Program-made: the position numbers and the translations under genes | In this document: piece after piece, positions 42,793 to 51,940 of the stretch | Layout of the letters: every line of letters begins with the position of its first letter | How positions within the stretch are numbered: position 1 is the stretch's first letter | Source of the DNA: an uncultured Eubacterium sp. | GTDB taxonomy: Bacteria; Bacillota; Clostridia; Lachnospirales; Lachnospiraceae | Assembly (NCBI GenBank): GCA_910577225.1 | Contig: CAJTMV010000016.1 | Coordinates: 1-64,000 of the forward strand | Direction of reading: 5' to 3' | DNA: 64,000 bases | The notes under the pieces: generated by a model | What the model was told of the DNA's origin: nothing | The model's database searches: none | Seen by the model: the letters and a program-made list of their open reading frames with translations, nothing else

Positions 42793-44148
42793 ATGGCATT
42801 TGACAGCTTATCGGAAAAACTTCAGAATGTATTCCGCAATCTGCGCAGCAAGGGACGTCTGACCGAGGACGATGTGAAGACGGCGTTAAAAGAAGTGAAG
42901 CTGGCGCTGCTGGAAGCAGACGTAAATTTTAAAGTCGTAAAAAATTTTACAAAAGAAGTTCAGGCGCAGGCGATTGGCTCGGATGTTATGAACGGTCTGA
43001 ATCCGGGGCAGATGGTTATCAAAATCGTGAACGACGAGATGGTCAAAATGATGGGTTCAGAGACGACCGAGCTGAAAGTAAAGACAGGCTCGGAACTGAC
43101 GGTTATTATGATGGCAGGTCTGCAGGGCGCAGGTAAGACGACGACGACAGCCAAGATCGCAGGAAAGCTAAAGCAGAAAGGCAAAAAGCCGCTGCTGGCA
43201 GCCTGTGACGTCTATCGGCCGGCGGCGATCGAACAGCTGCAGATTAACGGTCAGAAGCAGGGCGTGGAAGTCTTTTCGATGGGCGATAAAAACAGTCCGG
43301 TAAATATCGCAAAGGCTGCCGCGGAGCATGCTGTAAAAAACGGTTTTCAGGTACTGATTCTGGACACAGCCGGACGTCTGCATGTCGACGAGACGATGAT
43401 GGAAGAGCTGGCCGCAATCAAGCGGGAAATAGAAGTGACGCAGACCGTACTCGTTGTCGATGCAATGACCGGTCAGGACGCGGTCAATGTTGCCACCATG
43501 TTTGACGAAAAAATCGGAATCGACGGCGTAATACTGACAAAGCTGGACGGCGATACCAGAGGCGGCGCGGCATTATCCATACGGGCAGTGACCGGAAAGC
43601 CGATTCTGTATGTCGGTATGGGTGAAAAGTTATCGGATCTGGAGCAGTTTTATCCGGACCGGATGGCTTCAAGAATACTTGGAATGGGCGATATTCTGAC
43701 GCTGATTGAAAAGGCGGAGGCTGAAATTGACCAGGAAAAGGCAAAAGAAATGGAACAGAAATTTAAAAAGGCCGAGTTTGGCTTTGACGATTATCTGGAA
43801 TCCATGAATCAGATGAAAAAAATGGGCGGCTTATCCAGCGTACTTTCGATGATGCCGGGAATTGGCGGCGCACAGATGGAAGAGCTGGAAAATGCAATGG
43901 ATGAAAAAAAGATGGCCCGTATCGAAGCGATTATTTATTCCATGACACCGCAGGAACGCAGTGATCCCGGCATTTTAAATCCGTCCAGAAAGAGACGTGT
44001 TGCAGACGGGGCAGGCGTGGATATTGCAGAAGTAAACCGCCTGGTGAAACAGTTCGAGCAGACGCGCAAGATGATGAAGCAGATGACCGGAATGATGGGC
44101 GGTAAAGGAAAACGTGGCAAAATGGGAAGATTCAAACTTCCGTTTTAG
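42793..44148 (+). CDS. ffh: Signal recognition particle protein
   Basis: SRP54 GTPase that binds signal peptides and 4.5S/6S RNA; 451 residues. NG domain motifs GLQGAGKTTTTAKIAGKL, CDVYRPAAIEQL, LDTAGRLHVDE and LTKLDGDTRGG; the C-terminal methionine-rich M domain (SMNQMKKMGGLSSVLSMMPG, RKMMKQMTGMMGG) binds RNA and signal sequences. Follows ylxM by 42 nt and precedes rpsP. Confidence 0.97.
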   Translation: MAFDSLSEKLQNVFRNLRSKGRLTEDDVKTALKEVKLALLEADVNFKVVKNFTKEVQAQAIGSDVMNGLNPGQMVIKIVNDEMVKMMGSETTELKVKTGSELTVIMMAGLQGAGKTTTTAKIAGKLKQKGKKPLLAACDVYRPAAIEQLQINGQKQGVEVFSMGDKNSPVNIAKAAAEHAVKNGFQVLILDTAGRLHVDETMMEELAAIKREIEVTQTVLVVDAMTGQDAVNVATMFDEKIGIDGVILTKLDGDTRGGAALSIRAVTGKPILYVGMGEKLSDLEQFYPDRMASRILGMGDILTLIEKAEAEIDQEKAKEMEQKFKKAEFGFDDYLESMNQMKKMGGLSSVLSMMPGIGGAQMEELENAMDEKKMARIEAIIYSMTPQERSDPGILNPSRKRRVADGAGVDIAEVNRLVKQFEQTRKMMKQMTGMMGGKGKRGKMGRFKLPF

Positions 44149-44221
44149 CATAGATGAACAGAATTGAGAAACAATCATAACAGTAACGACTGTATGAAAC
44201 ATTGTCAGGGAGGTGAGACAG

Positions 44222-44467
44222 ATGGCAGTTAAGATCAGATTAAAAAGACTTGGAAAGAAAAAGAGTCCTTTCTATAGAATTGTTGTTGCAGATGCCAGAA
44301 CATCCAGAAACGGCAAAAGCATTGCAGAAATTGGAACTTATGATCCTATGAAAGACCCAAGCGAATTCCATGTTGACGCAGAGGCAGCTAAAAAATGGCT
44401 GGCAAACGGCGCACAGCCTACAGAGACTGTAGCTAAGATTTTGAAGCTGGCAGGAATCGAGAAGTAG
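44222..44467 (+). CDS. rpsP: 30S ribosomal protein S16
   Basis: An 81-residue ribosomal protein with the S16 signature MAVKIRLKRLGKKKSPFYRI and VVADARTSRNGK. ATG 44222 with gggaggtga upstream. Followed by khpA after 12 nt, the common Firmicute order. Confidence 0.97.
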   Translation: MAVKIRLKRLGKKKSPFYRIVVADARTSRNGKSIAEIGTYDPMKDPSEFHVDAEAAKKWLANGAQPTETVAKILKLAGIEK

Positions 44468-44479
44468 TGAGGTGGATCT

Positions 44480-44710
44480 ATGAAAGAATTAGTAGAAGTG
44501 ATTGCAAAATCACTGGTCGATCATCCAGAAGAAGTTATCGTAACGGAGACCGAGAACGAAAAATCCATCGTGGTCGGGCTGCAGGTGGCTCAGTCAGATA
44601 TGGGAAAAGTCATCGGCAAGCAGGGCCGTATTGCCAAGGCGATCCGCTCAGTTGTTAAAGCGGCAGCTTCCAAGGCTGATAAAAAGGTTATTGTAGAGAT
44701 TATGCAGTAG
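44480..44710 (+). CDS. khpA: KH-domain RNA-binding protein KhpA
   Basis: A 76-residue single KH domain with the GKQG loop (VIGKQGRIAKAIR) that contacts RNA. KhpA pairs with KhpB/Jag in Firmicutes and affects cell elongation and sRNA function. Ends the ffh transcript at the terminator 44720-44759. Confidence 0.94.
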   Translation: MKELVEVIAKSLVDHPEEVIVTETENEKSIVVGLQVAQSDMGKVIGKQGRIAKAIRSVVKAAASKADKKVIVEIMQ

Positions 44711-44719
44711 TCTGATAGG

Positions 44720-44759
44720 AAAAGCATTGTAAGACGGGAAAGTTTTACAATGCTTTTTT
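44720..44759 (+). terminator. khpA terminator
   Basis: Perfect 13-bp stem aaaagcattgtaa/ttacaatgctttt with a 12-nt loop and a T-run. Confidence 0.9.
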
Positions 44760-44924
44760 CAAAACAACAACAGTTTACAACTTTTCTTATCCTTCCAGAT
44801 TTCCGTAATATTCCAAACGATTGATTGTAGATTTTTGTAACTATTGGGACAAAAGAATCATCCCCTTTTCGGCATTCTGTTTCCGAAAGGATTTCAGGCA
44901 AGTTCTAAATCGGGGAGGTAAGAA

Positions 44925-45491
44925 ATGGCAGCATCATTACAAACAGAAAGGTTGTTTATTATGGAAGATTTATTTCAGATAGGCGCCGTTACAAGTACAC
45001 ATGGACTGCGCGGCGAGGTAAAAGTATATCCGACGACGGACGATCCGGCGCGTTATCAGAAACTAAAAGAAGTGATACTGGATAACGGAAAAGAGCGGCT
45101 GACGTTAAAGATCGAACATGCAAGATTGTTTAAGCAGATGGTTATCGTAAAGTTTGCAGGGCTTAATCATATCAATGAAGTAGAGAAATATAAAGGCGCC
45201 AGACTGTATGTGACCAGAGAAAACGCGTTGGAGCTGGGTGAGGATGAGTATTACTTTGCAGATCTGGCAGGTCTGAGCGTAGAGACGCAGGAAGGGCAGG
45301 TGCTTGGGACGGTCAAAGATATCCTGCAGACAGGCGCCAACGATGTGTACGTGATCGATCGGGAAAAGCAGAAAGACCTGCTGATTCCGGCGATCAAAGA
45401 CTGTGTAAAGCAGATCGATCTGGAAGCTGGCAGAATGGTGATCTGTCTGCTGCCGGGATTGTTGGAAGCAAGCGAAGGTGGTGCAAAATAG
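44925..45491 (+). CDS. rimM: Ribosome maturation factor RimM
   Basis: Assists 30S head assembly; 188 residues from ATG 44925. The RimM start is FQIGAVTSTHGLRGEVKVYP and the C-terminal PRC barrel carries DVYVIDREKQKDLLIPAI. ATG 44925 has gggaggt upstream, but ATG 44961 (MEDLFQIGA) has aaagg and matches the usual family start, so initiation at either is possible. Directly abuts trmD. Confidence 0.95.
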   Translation: MAASLQTERLFIMEDLFQIGAVTSTHGLRGEVKVYPTTDDPARYQKLKEVILDNGKERLTLKIEHARLFKQMVIVKFAGLNHINEVEKYKGARLYVTRENALELGEDEYYFADLAGLSVETQEGQVLGTVKDILQTGANDVYVIDREKQKDLLIPAIKDCVKQIDLEAGRMVICLLPGLLEASEGGAK

Positions 45492-46217
45492 ATGCATTTT
45501 TATATACTCACGTTATTTCCGGATCTGATCAGACAGATTATGCAGACAAGCATTATCGGCCGGGCGGTGAACAGCGGCATTCTGACGTTTGAGGCGGTAA
45601 ATATCAGAGATTATACAACCGATAAGCATAAAAAAGTCGATGATTATCCGTACGGAGGCGGCGCAGGGATGGTGATGCAGGCGCAGCCCGTTTACGATGC
45701 GTGGAAGGCTGTCAGGGAAAAAATCGGACCGGATCACACGTCGGTGCGTACGATTTATCTGACGCCCCAGGCTCCGGTGTTTTCACAGCAGATGGCAAAA
45801 ACTTTTGCAAAAGAGCAGCACCTGATTTTATTATGCGGGCATTACGAAGGCATCGACGAACGCGTGCTCGAAGAGATTGTAACCGATTATCTGTCAATCG
45901 GAGACTATGTCTTAACGGGCGGCGAATTGCCAGCGATGGTTTTGGCCGACGCTGTTTCAAGGATGGTGCCGGGCGTGCTTGCCAATGAACAGTCCGGCAG
46001 TACGGAATCATTGGAAGGCAGTCTGCTGGAATATCCGCAATACAGCCGTCCGGAAGAATGGAACCATAAAAAAGTGCCGGCAGTCCTGCTGTCCGGCAAC
46101 CATGCAAATGTCGACGCATGGCGCAGGGAGCAGTCCATTCTCCGCACGATCGAACGTCGTCCGGATTTACTCTCACAGGCAGATCTGACAGAGAAGGAAC
46201 GGGAAACGTATCTATGA
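45492..46217 (+). CDS. trmD: tRNA (guanine-37-N1) methyltransferase
   Basis: SPOUT enzyme that methylates G37 of tRNAs; 241 residues. The trefoil-knot motifs YPYGGGAGMVMQ, LLCGHYEGIDERV and SIGDYVLTGGELPAM are intact. Its ATG follows the rimM stop with no gap. In most Firmicutes rplS follows; here the stop overlaps a phosphopantetheinyl transferase gene (ATGA). Confidence 0.97.
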   Translation: MHFYILTLFPDLIRQIMQTSIIGRAVNSGILTFEAVNIRDYTTDKHKKVDDYPYGGGAGMVMQAQPVYDAWKAVREKIGPDHTSVRTIYLTPQAPVFSQQMAKTFAKEQHLILLCGHYEGIDERVLEEIVTDYLSIGDYVLTGGELPAMVLADAVSRMVPGVLANEQSGSTESLEGSLLEYPQYSRPEEWNHKKVPAVLLSGNHANVDAWRREQSILRTIERRPDLLSQADLTEKERETYL

Positions 46218-46990
46218 TTCAGACCTATTTGTTAACTACAGACAGTCTGCCGGACCCTGAGAAACATCCGACAGCATGGGAAGCCTGTCTGCGCAGGCTG
46301 CCCGCAGAACGGATCGGGAACATTCGGCGCATGCGTCATACAGAGCAAAAAAAGCAGAGTCTTGGAGCCGGTCTTTTGATACAGGACATGCTGAAACGTC
46401 TGGCGCTACAGGCAGAGATCACATATGAAGCATATGGAAAGCCAGCTTGTCAGCAGATTCCCTTTAACCTGTCCCATACCAGAGAGGCGGTTATTTTAAG
46501 TGTCTGGGAAGGAGGCAGAGAGCGGGGCGATGCCGGTATTTTTATCGGATGCGATATCGAACAGATAAAACCATATCAAAAAGGCATTGCAAAACGTTTT
46601 TTTACCGAAGCGGAATCTGCCGGCCTGGAGGCGATCGGGGATCCTGCGGTGCAGGCGGAGCGTTTCTGCCGTTACTGGACAAAAAAAGAAAGCGTGATGA
46701 AGCTGACCGGACTGGGACTGTCTCTGCCGATGCAGCTGTATGATGTACAGGACCGTCAGGCGGCGGTCGATCGAAGCAAAACAAGAATATGGTATGAAAA
46801 AGGATGTCAGAAAGAATTTGAAACAGAGCGAAAGAAAGCGGAGTTTGTACAGGCAGCAAATCTGCTGCTTGAAAAAAAGCTCTGTTTCAAAGAATATCGT
46901 TATCAGGGATGCTGTATCAGCGTATGCGCCACGGTTGACCGGTTTGCATCTGATTATATACTTGCAAAATCGGGTGCAGAAGGAATATAA
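46214..46990 (+). CDS. Sfp-type 4'-phosphopantetheinyl transferase
   Basis: Moves phosphopantetheine from CoA to a serine of carrier proteins; 258 residues, two-fold Sfp/Gsp type. Motifs: PFNLSHTREAVILSV (P2), GCDIEQIKP (Mg-binding D-x-E) and FCRYWTKKESVMKLTG (W-x-x-KES-x-x-K). ATG 46214 overlaps the trmD stop by 4 nt. It may load AcpP (35070) or carrier domains of a secondary-metabolite pathway; the window holds no NRPS or PKS. An earlier in-frame ATG at 46118 lies inside trmD. Confidence 0.92.
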   Translation: MIQTYLLTTDSLPDPEKHPTAWEACLRRLPAERIGNIRRMRHTEQKKQSLGAGLLIQDMLKRLALQAEITYEAYGKPACQQIPFNLSHTREAVILSVWEGGRERGDAGIFIGCDIEQIKPYQKGIAKRFFTEAESAGLEAIGDPAVQAERFCRYWTKKESVMKLTGLGLSLPMQLYDVQDRQAAVDRSKTRIWYEKGCQKEFETERKKAEFVQAANLLLEKKLCFKEYRYQGCCISVCATVDRFASDYILAKSGAEGI

Positions 46991-47075
46991 TAAAGCTGCG
47001 GCTCGTAATCACGCAGGACGGCTGGTTCCTGCAAAAGGAAACGTGGGATGATCTTGAAAAAAGGAAACAGTATAA

Positions 47076-48692
47076 ATGAAACATAAAAAAAGACAGAGTC
47101 AGGTGAAGAGAAAAAATAATATTTATCTGTATATGACAGTGCTCTTAATGATCATTTATATCGGCCTGCTGGCAGTTCTTTGTATCTCTGAACATATGGA
47201 CAGCAGAGCGACCATCCGTTCATTTGGCGATGCTTTCTGGTACTCGCTGGTTACGCTGACGACGGTTGGATATGGAGATCTGCTTCCGGTTACGCCCCTG
47301 GGACATGCGATCGGGGTCGTGTTTTTACTGATGTCAGCCGGCATTATGATGACGTTATTCGGCGCGGTGATCTCGTTTGTGACCAGCGAAGGATTTCCGC
47401 TTTTTTTACTTGGTTTTCAGCGGAATAAAAACTGGTATTACTTTGCGGACTACGGCGCGGAGGCAAATATTCTGGCCGCAAATATCTATAAAGAAGATCC
47501 GGATACGCTGATTATTTTTGGTGAAAAAAAAGATGATCAGATGGAATTTCCGGATTATCCATGTCTGTTTATTAACGTTTCTCCGGCCCGAATTGTGTCC
47601 TGCAAGAAGAATACCGGTTCCAGGTGTAAGATTTTTCTGATGAAGGAAAACGATATCGGCGTAAACAGCCGGGCTGTCGATCTGCATACGCTGCCGGTAG
47701 AAGTCTATGCCCGAACGACAAACGGACAGGATCACCTTTCCGGAAACATTCGCTTTTTTCACAGTTACGATTGCTGCGCCAGACAATACTGGCGTTCGAA
47801 GCCGTTATGCAGCCACGAAAATTCGATTGTAGTGATCGGATTTGGAAATTATGGACGGTGTATACTGGAACGTGCGATTCTGACAAATGTGATTTCGGTG
47901 GATCAGCATATAGCGTATCATGTTTTCGGGGACGCGACCGATTTTCTGGCAATGCACAGATATTTACATAAAGTATTTTCCATGGGAGAGACGTCAGAAA
48001 CCTCGGATTCGCTGATTTTTTATGACGAGATGTGGGAACGGCAGTATGAAATACTGGAACAGGCGGACCGTATCATTATCTGTACGGACGACGAGCCGCA
48101 GGGGTGGAGTATTTTCTGGCAGCTGAACCGCTATTACAGGATTCACGGACAGATTCATCTGCACAGTAACCGTAAGGCGCCCGGCGTATCGTATTTTGGC
48201 ACAAATGAAGAAATCTATACGCCAAATCAGATTATGAGGACGGCACTGAACCAGGCGGCGATTCAGATTAATGAAATTTTTCGAAAATCGGTCGATTATC
48301 CGACGCTTAGCTGGGAGCGTCTGGACGATTTTCACAGAGAATCCAAAATATCAGCTGCGGATCATCTGCTGACGAAAATACGGATCCTGTTAAAAGACGA
48401 AACAATCACTGCATATACGGAAGAAACGGTAAAGAGAGCTTATGCGGAATATTGTGAGACAAAGAAGGACGAAACGGTCCGGGACAGGTATCGCAGGCTC
48501 GATCATATGCGCTGGCTTCGTTTTTATACGTTTTATAACTGGAGCTACGGAGTGGTACGGGACGACGGGGCAAGGCAGCATCCGATGCTTTGTTCTTATA
48601 CAGAGCTGACGCCGGAACAAAGAAAAGAACGTGACGCAGCGTGGGAACTGCTGGGCAGCATGGCAGCGGAGATCCAGGAGACTAACACATAA
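47076..48692 (+). CDS. K+ channel with Rossmann-like region and C-terminal RyR-like domain
   Basis: A 538-residue protein. TM1 (about residues 16-37) and TM2 (about 78-101) flank a pore loop with an intact potassium filter, TTVGYGD (62-68). The cytoplasmic part has a first, degenerate Rossmann-like stretch (NWYYFADYGAEANILA) and a second with a glycine-rich turn, SIVVIGFGNYGR, near 251-262, comparable to RCK/TrkA-N regions. The last 70 residues (YRRLDHMRWLRFYTFYNWSYG ... HPMLCSYTELT, quoted in parts) look like a RyR domain (W...GW.yG...H..L.py..L). It lies 86 nt after the transferase gene and 24 nt before azlC. The ligand is unknown; gating by a nucleotide is inference. Confidence 0.8.
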   Translation: MKHKKRQSQVKRKNNIYLYMTVLLMIIYIGLLAVLCISEHMDSRATIRSFGDAFWYSLVTLTTVGYGDLLPVTPLGHAIGVVFLLMSAGIMMTLFGAVISFVTSEGFPLFLLGFQRNKNWYYFADYGAEANILAANIYKEDPDTLIIFGEKKDDQMEFPDYPCLFINVSPARIVSCKKNTGSRCKIFLMKENDIGVNSRAVDLHTLPVEVYARTTNGQDHLSGNIRFFHSYDCCARQYWRSKPLCSHENSIVVIGFGNYGRCILERAILTNVISVDQHIAYHVFGDATDFLAMHRYLHKVFSMGETSETSDSLIFYDEMWERQYEILEQADRIIICTDDEPQGWSIFWQLNRYYRIHGQIHLHSNRKAPGVSYFGTNEEIYTPNQIMRTALNQAAIQINEIFRKSVDYPTLSWERLDDFHRESKISAADHLLTKIRILLKDETITAYTEETVKRAYAEYCETKKDETVRDRYRRLDHMRWLRFYTFYNWSYGVVRDDGARQHPMLCSYTELTPEQRKERDAAWELLGSMAAEIQETNT

Positions 48693-48715
48693 CGATATAC
48701 AGGGGAATTTTTAAA

Positions 48716-49435
48716 ATGAATCAGAATAAAAATGCTTTTATCAACGGCATACGAGATGGTATTCCGATTGCGCTGGGTTATTTTGCAGTAGCATTTTCGT
48801 TAGGTATCGTGGCAAAAAAAGCGGGGTTAAATCCCGTACAGGGGTTTTTATCGAGTATGCTGAATCATGCTTCGGCAGGTGAATATGCGGAGTTTACGGT
48901 GATTATGGCGGATGCGCCTTATGTGGAGATGGCAGTTGTCATTCTGATCACGAATATCAGATATCTTTTGATGAGCTGTGCGCTGAGCCAGAAGCTGCAC
49001 CCGGACACTTCCCTGCTGCATCGGCTTGTCGTCGGGTTTGGAATTACCGATGAAATATTTGGAATTAGCATTGCCAGACTGGGGAATCTGAACCCGTATT
49101 ATAACTACGGCGCAATGTTTATCGCTCTGCCCGGATGGTCGATGGGAACGGCGCTTGGAATTGTCGCGGGCAATATATTGCCGGTTTCCGTTGTCAGCGC
49201 GCTAAGCGTAGCGCTGTATGGGATGTTTGTAGCGATTATCATACCGGTATCGAAGCAGAATAAAATTGTCGGGGGAGTCGTTGTCGTGAGCTTTCTCGCA
49301 AGCTATGCGGCATCCAGAATAAAGCTGTTTGACCGAATGTCTGACAGCATGAAGATCAGCCTGTTAACAGTAGTAATTGCAGGGACTGCCGCCGCTTTGT
49401 TTCCAATAAAGACAGAGCAGGAAGAAATAAAATAA
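48716..49435 (+). CDS. azlC: Branched-chain amino acid exporter, large subunit
   Basis: A 239-residue AzlC/YgaZ-type permease with about seven membrane helices. Conserved segments: DGIPIALGYFAVAFSLGIVA near the N-terminus and SMLNHASAGEYAEFTVI. With AzlD it exports branched-chain amino acids or analogues such as azaleucine. The gene for AzlD follows after 34 nt. Confidence 0.92.
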   Translation: MNQNKNAFINGIRDGIPIALGYFAVAFSLGIVAKKAGLNPVQGFLSSMLNHASAGEYAEFTVIMADAPYVEMAVVILITNIRYLLMSCALSQKLHPDTSLLHRLVVGFGITDEIFGISIARLGNLNPYYNYGAMFIALPGWSMGTALGIVAGNILPVSVVSALSVALYGMFVAIIIPVSKQNKIVGGVVVVSFLASYAASRIKLFDRMSDSMKISLLTVVIAGTAAALFPIKTEQEEIK

Positions 49436-49469
49436 AACGGATCGTTTACCAGGGAGGAGATAATACCAT

Positions 49470-49784
49470 ATGGAGCATAATATTTATTTGTACATACTTG
49501 TAGCGGCAGCGGTTTCCTGTCTGATACGCGTGCTGCCGCTGACGCTGATTCGGGGAAAAATCAGACATCCGTTTTTACGATCCTTTCTGTATTATGTCCC
49601 GTATGTAACGCTTGCAGTGATGACATTTCCGGCGATTTTGTCTGCTCCGCAGCTTCCGTTTGCGGGAATTGCAGCTTTTGTCATTGGGATCGCCGCCGCC
49701 TGGAAGGGAGTCAGTATGGCAGGAATCGCTGTACTCTGCTGTGCGGTCGTGTTTATCTGTGAGACAGCGGCTGTTTATTTGTAA
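49470..49784 (+). CDS. azlD: Branched-chain amino acid exporter, small subunit
   Basis: A 104-residue AzlD/YgaH-type protein with four membrane helices; typical RVLPLTLIRGKIRHPFLRSF and YVPYVTLAVMTFPAIL segments. gggaggaga precedes the ATG. A perfect hairpin follows at 49789. Confidence 0.92.
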   Translation: MEHNIYLYILVAAAVSCLIRVLPLTLIRGKIRHPFLRSFLYYVPYVTLAVMTFPAILSAPQLPFAGIAAFVIGIAAAWKGVSMAGIAVLCCAVVFICETAAVYL

Positions 49785-49788
49785 AAAA

Positions 49789-49814
49789 CGATCCGGCTGC
49801 CGGATCGATGTTTT
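49789..49814. terminator. azlCD terminator
   Basis: Perfect cgatccgg/ccggatcg stem with a 3-nt loop followed by atgtttt; on the minus strand it is followed by a run of six T, so it may work both ways. Confidence 0.8.
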
Positions 49815-49840
49815 GCATACGATAAAAGAGGATGTTTCAA

Positions 49841-51940
49841 ATGAGAAAAAAAAGTATTTTAAAACAGCTGCTAATTCCGATGCTGACGCTTGCGGTAGCG
49901 CTGCCCGCCGTTGTACTCGTAATATTTACGACATCTTATGAACGGGAGATTTATGAAAAAAATAAACAGCTTTCCGGTCTGATGGCAGGCGAAATCTCCA
50001 TTTTTATGGATAAAGCCTATCAGGTCAGCGCAGAGCTGGCGGACAATCCGGGTGTTCTGACCATGGATACGGATGTGCAGACGCCGATTCTGAAACGGTG
50101 TGTGGAAAGAAATTCCTACCTGGATCAGATCTATGTACAAGGTATGGATGGCATGCAGACCGGACGTTCGAGCGGAGAGCTGGCGGATCGTTCTTCGAGA
50201 TGGTGGTTTTTGCAGATGATGGAACAACCGGAAGCGTTTATATCCAAATCTTACTATTCCGTTGCAACCGGAATGCCATGTGCTTCGGTATTTTTTCCAA
50301 TGATGCAGAACAACGAAATGACGGGTATTTATGCCGCGGATTTAAAACTGGACTTTTTGCAGGATTTAATCGGAAAACATTCCGATGAGGCAGACGGCAG
50401 GATTTCTTTTGTTATCGACGGAGAAGGAGTCGTAGTCGCGCACCCGGATCTTATGCAGGTAGAAGAGCAGTACAATTACAAAGAACTGACCCGAACGGCA
50501 GCCGTAAAGGATGCGGCGGGCAATCCGGCTGTAGATAAAGACGGAAACATTCAGACGCAGCAGCACCCGCTGGAGCTGTCGGATGATTTAAAACAGCTGA
50601 TCGACGGGGTTATGGCCGGAGAGAGCGGCAGTACAAAAGTATCTTATGACGGACAGACCTGTTATGCCGGTTATGCAGCGATCGGACTGCAGGGAAATTC
50701 CGATTCGTGGTCGCTGATTACCCTGCAGAAACAGAGCGCTGCCATGGCGGTAGCTGTCCGTATGCTGTTCGCGTCAGCGGCAGTTTCTCTGGCCGCAGCC
50801 GCGATCGTTGTTTTGCTGGTATTTCATCTGGCACGGGGACTGACCAGACCGGTTGTCGCGATTTCCAGACTGATGAAAGACGCGGCAGAAGGAGATTTTT
50901 CCGTTACTGCCGATACGGGGAGTCAGACCGAAGTCGGACAGCTCGCAGAAAGTTATAATGTGATGGCGGGCAGAATCAGCGGCGCGCTGCGGCATATGGC
51001 TGATTATACGAAGGATTTGCTGCAGTGCTCTGACCGTCTGCAGGAAATGGAGTCAGATATCGATGTGATCAGCCAGGCAATGCAGGAAATCTCAGACGGT
51101 ACAGCGGCGCAGACGACTGAGGTTGGACAGGTCACGGAACATGTCGCGCAGATGGAAGAGCGTTTTGACAGGCTGCGGGAAAAAAGCGCGCAGCTGCTGC
51201 GAGAGGCCCGGCATACAGTAACGTCTGGTCAGGAGGGTATCCGTAGTATTCAGGAGCTGGAAGAACAAAACCGCAGAGTGGAAAGCAATATGGACGCATC
51301 TTATGAAAAAATCCGGCTGTTAAAGGATCATTCGTCAAAAATTGCTGAGATTGTAGGGACAATTGGCAGTATTTCGTCCGAAACGGAACTGCTGGCGCTA
51401 AATGCAAGCATCGAAGCGGCCAGAGCCGGAGAGCATGGCAGGGGATTTGCCGTTGTGGCGGAGTCTGTCGGCAGGCTTGCGGCCGATTCTTCAAAAGCAG
51501 CGGCGGATATCGCGTCGATGATCGACGCATTCTGCAGCGATATAGACGGCATCGTATCGCAGTTTGAAGAGATGAAGACGATCATTATGACTCAGATTAT
51601 GGCGGTGCAAAAGACCGGCGATATTTTCAGGGATTTTAAAAGAGTTACGGAACAGACCGGAAGCTCTGTCAGTGATATGAACGGTTTTATTCAGGAAATG
51701 TATGAGATCGATCAGCAGATTGCCGCCGCCGCGCTGCGGATTCATGATATTTCAAAACAGGCGGAAAATCTGTCCTCTGAGGCGGCAGCTTCTGTAGAAA
51801 AAGAACTGATGGATATTCAGATCGGCGTGGAAAGTCTTACGATGGTATCTGATCTGATGGAACAGGAGATGCGCAAATTCAGGCTAAATACCGCGGTCTG
51901 TGAAGAGGAGCGTATCGAAGAAGGGACAGATGGACCATGA
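49841..51940 (+). CDS. Methyl-accepting chemotaxis protein coupled to a MATE gene
   Basis: A 699-residue chemoreceptor: TM1 (about residues 10-32), dCache-like periplasmic region (about 35-300; FLQMMEQPEAFISKSYYSVA, GIYAADLKLDFLQDL), TM2 (about 308-333), HAMP (LARGLTRPVVAISRLMKDAA) and a signalling domain with the tip ETELLALNASIEAARAGEHG. The following helix reads VVAESVGRLAADSS, slightly unlike the usual EEVRSLA. ATG 49841 has agagg upstream. Its stop overlaps the ATG of a MATE exporter (ATGA), so the two are made together. Confidence 0.93.
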   Translation: MRKKSILKQLLIPMLTLAVALPAVVLVIFTTSYEREIYEKNKQLSGLMAGEISIFMDKAYQVSAELADNPGVLTMDTDVQTPILKRCVERNSYLDQIYVQGMDGMQTGRSSGELADRSSRWWFLQMMEQPEAFISKSYYSVATGMPCASVFFPMMQNNEMTGIYAADLKLDFLQDLIGKHSDEADGRISFVIDGEGVVVAHPDLMQVEEQYNYKELTRTAAVKDAAGNPAVDKDGNIQTQQHPLELSDDLKQLIDGVMAGESGSTKVSYDGQTCYAGYAAIGLQGNSDSWSLITLQKQSAAMAVAVRMLFASAAVSLAAAAIVVLLVFHLARGLTRPVVAISRLMKDAAEGDFSVTADTGSQTEVGQLAESYNVMAGRISGALRHMADYTKDLLQCSDRLQEMESDIDVISQAMQEISDGTAAQTTEVGQVTEHVAQMEERFDRLREKSAQLLREARHTVTSGQEGIRSIQELEEQNRRVESNMDASYEKIRLLKDHSSKIAEIVGTIGSISSETELLALNASIEAARAGEHGRGFAVVAESVGRLAADSSKAAADIASMIDAFCSDIDGIVSQFEEMKTIIMTQIMAVQKTGDIFRDFKRVTEQTGSSVSDMNGFIQEMYEIDQQIAAAALRIHDISKQAENLSSEAAASVEKELMDIQIGVESLTMVSDLMEQEMRKFRLNTAVCEEERIEEGTDGP

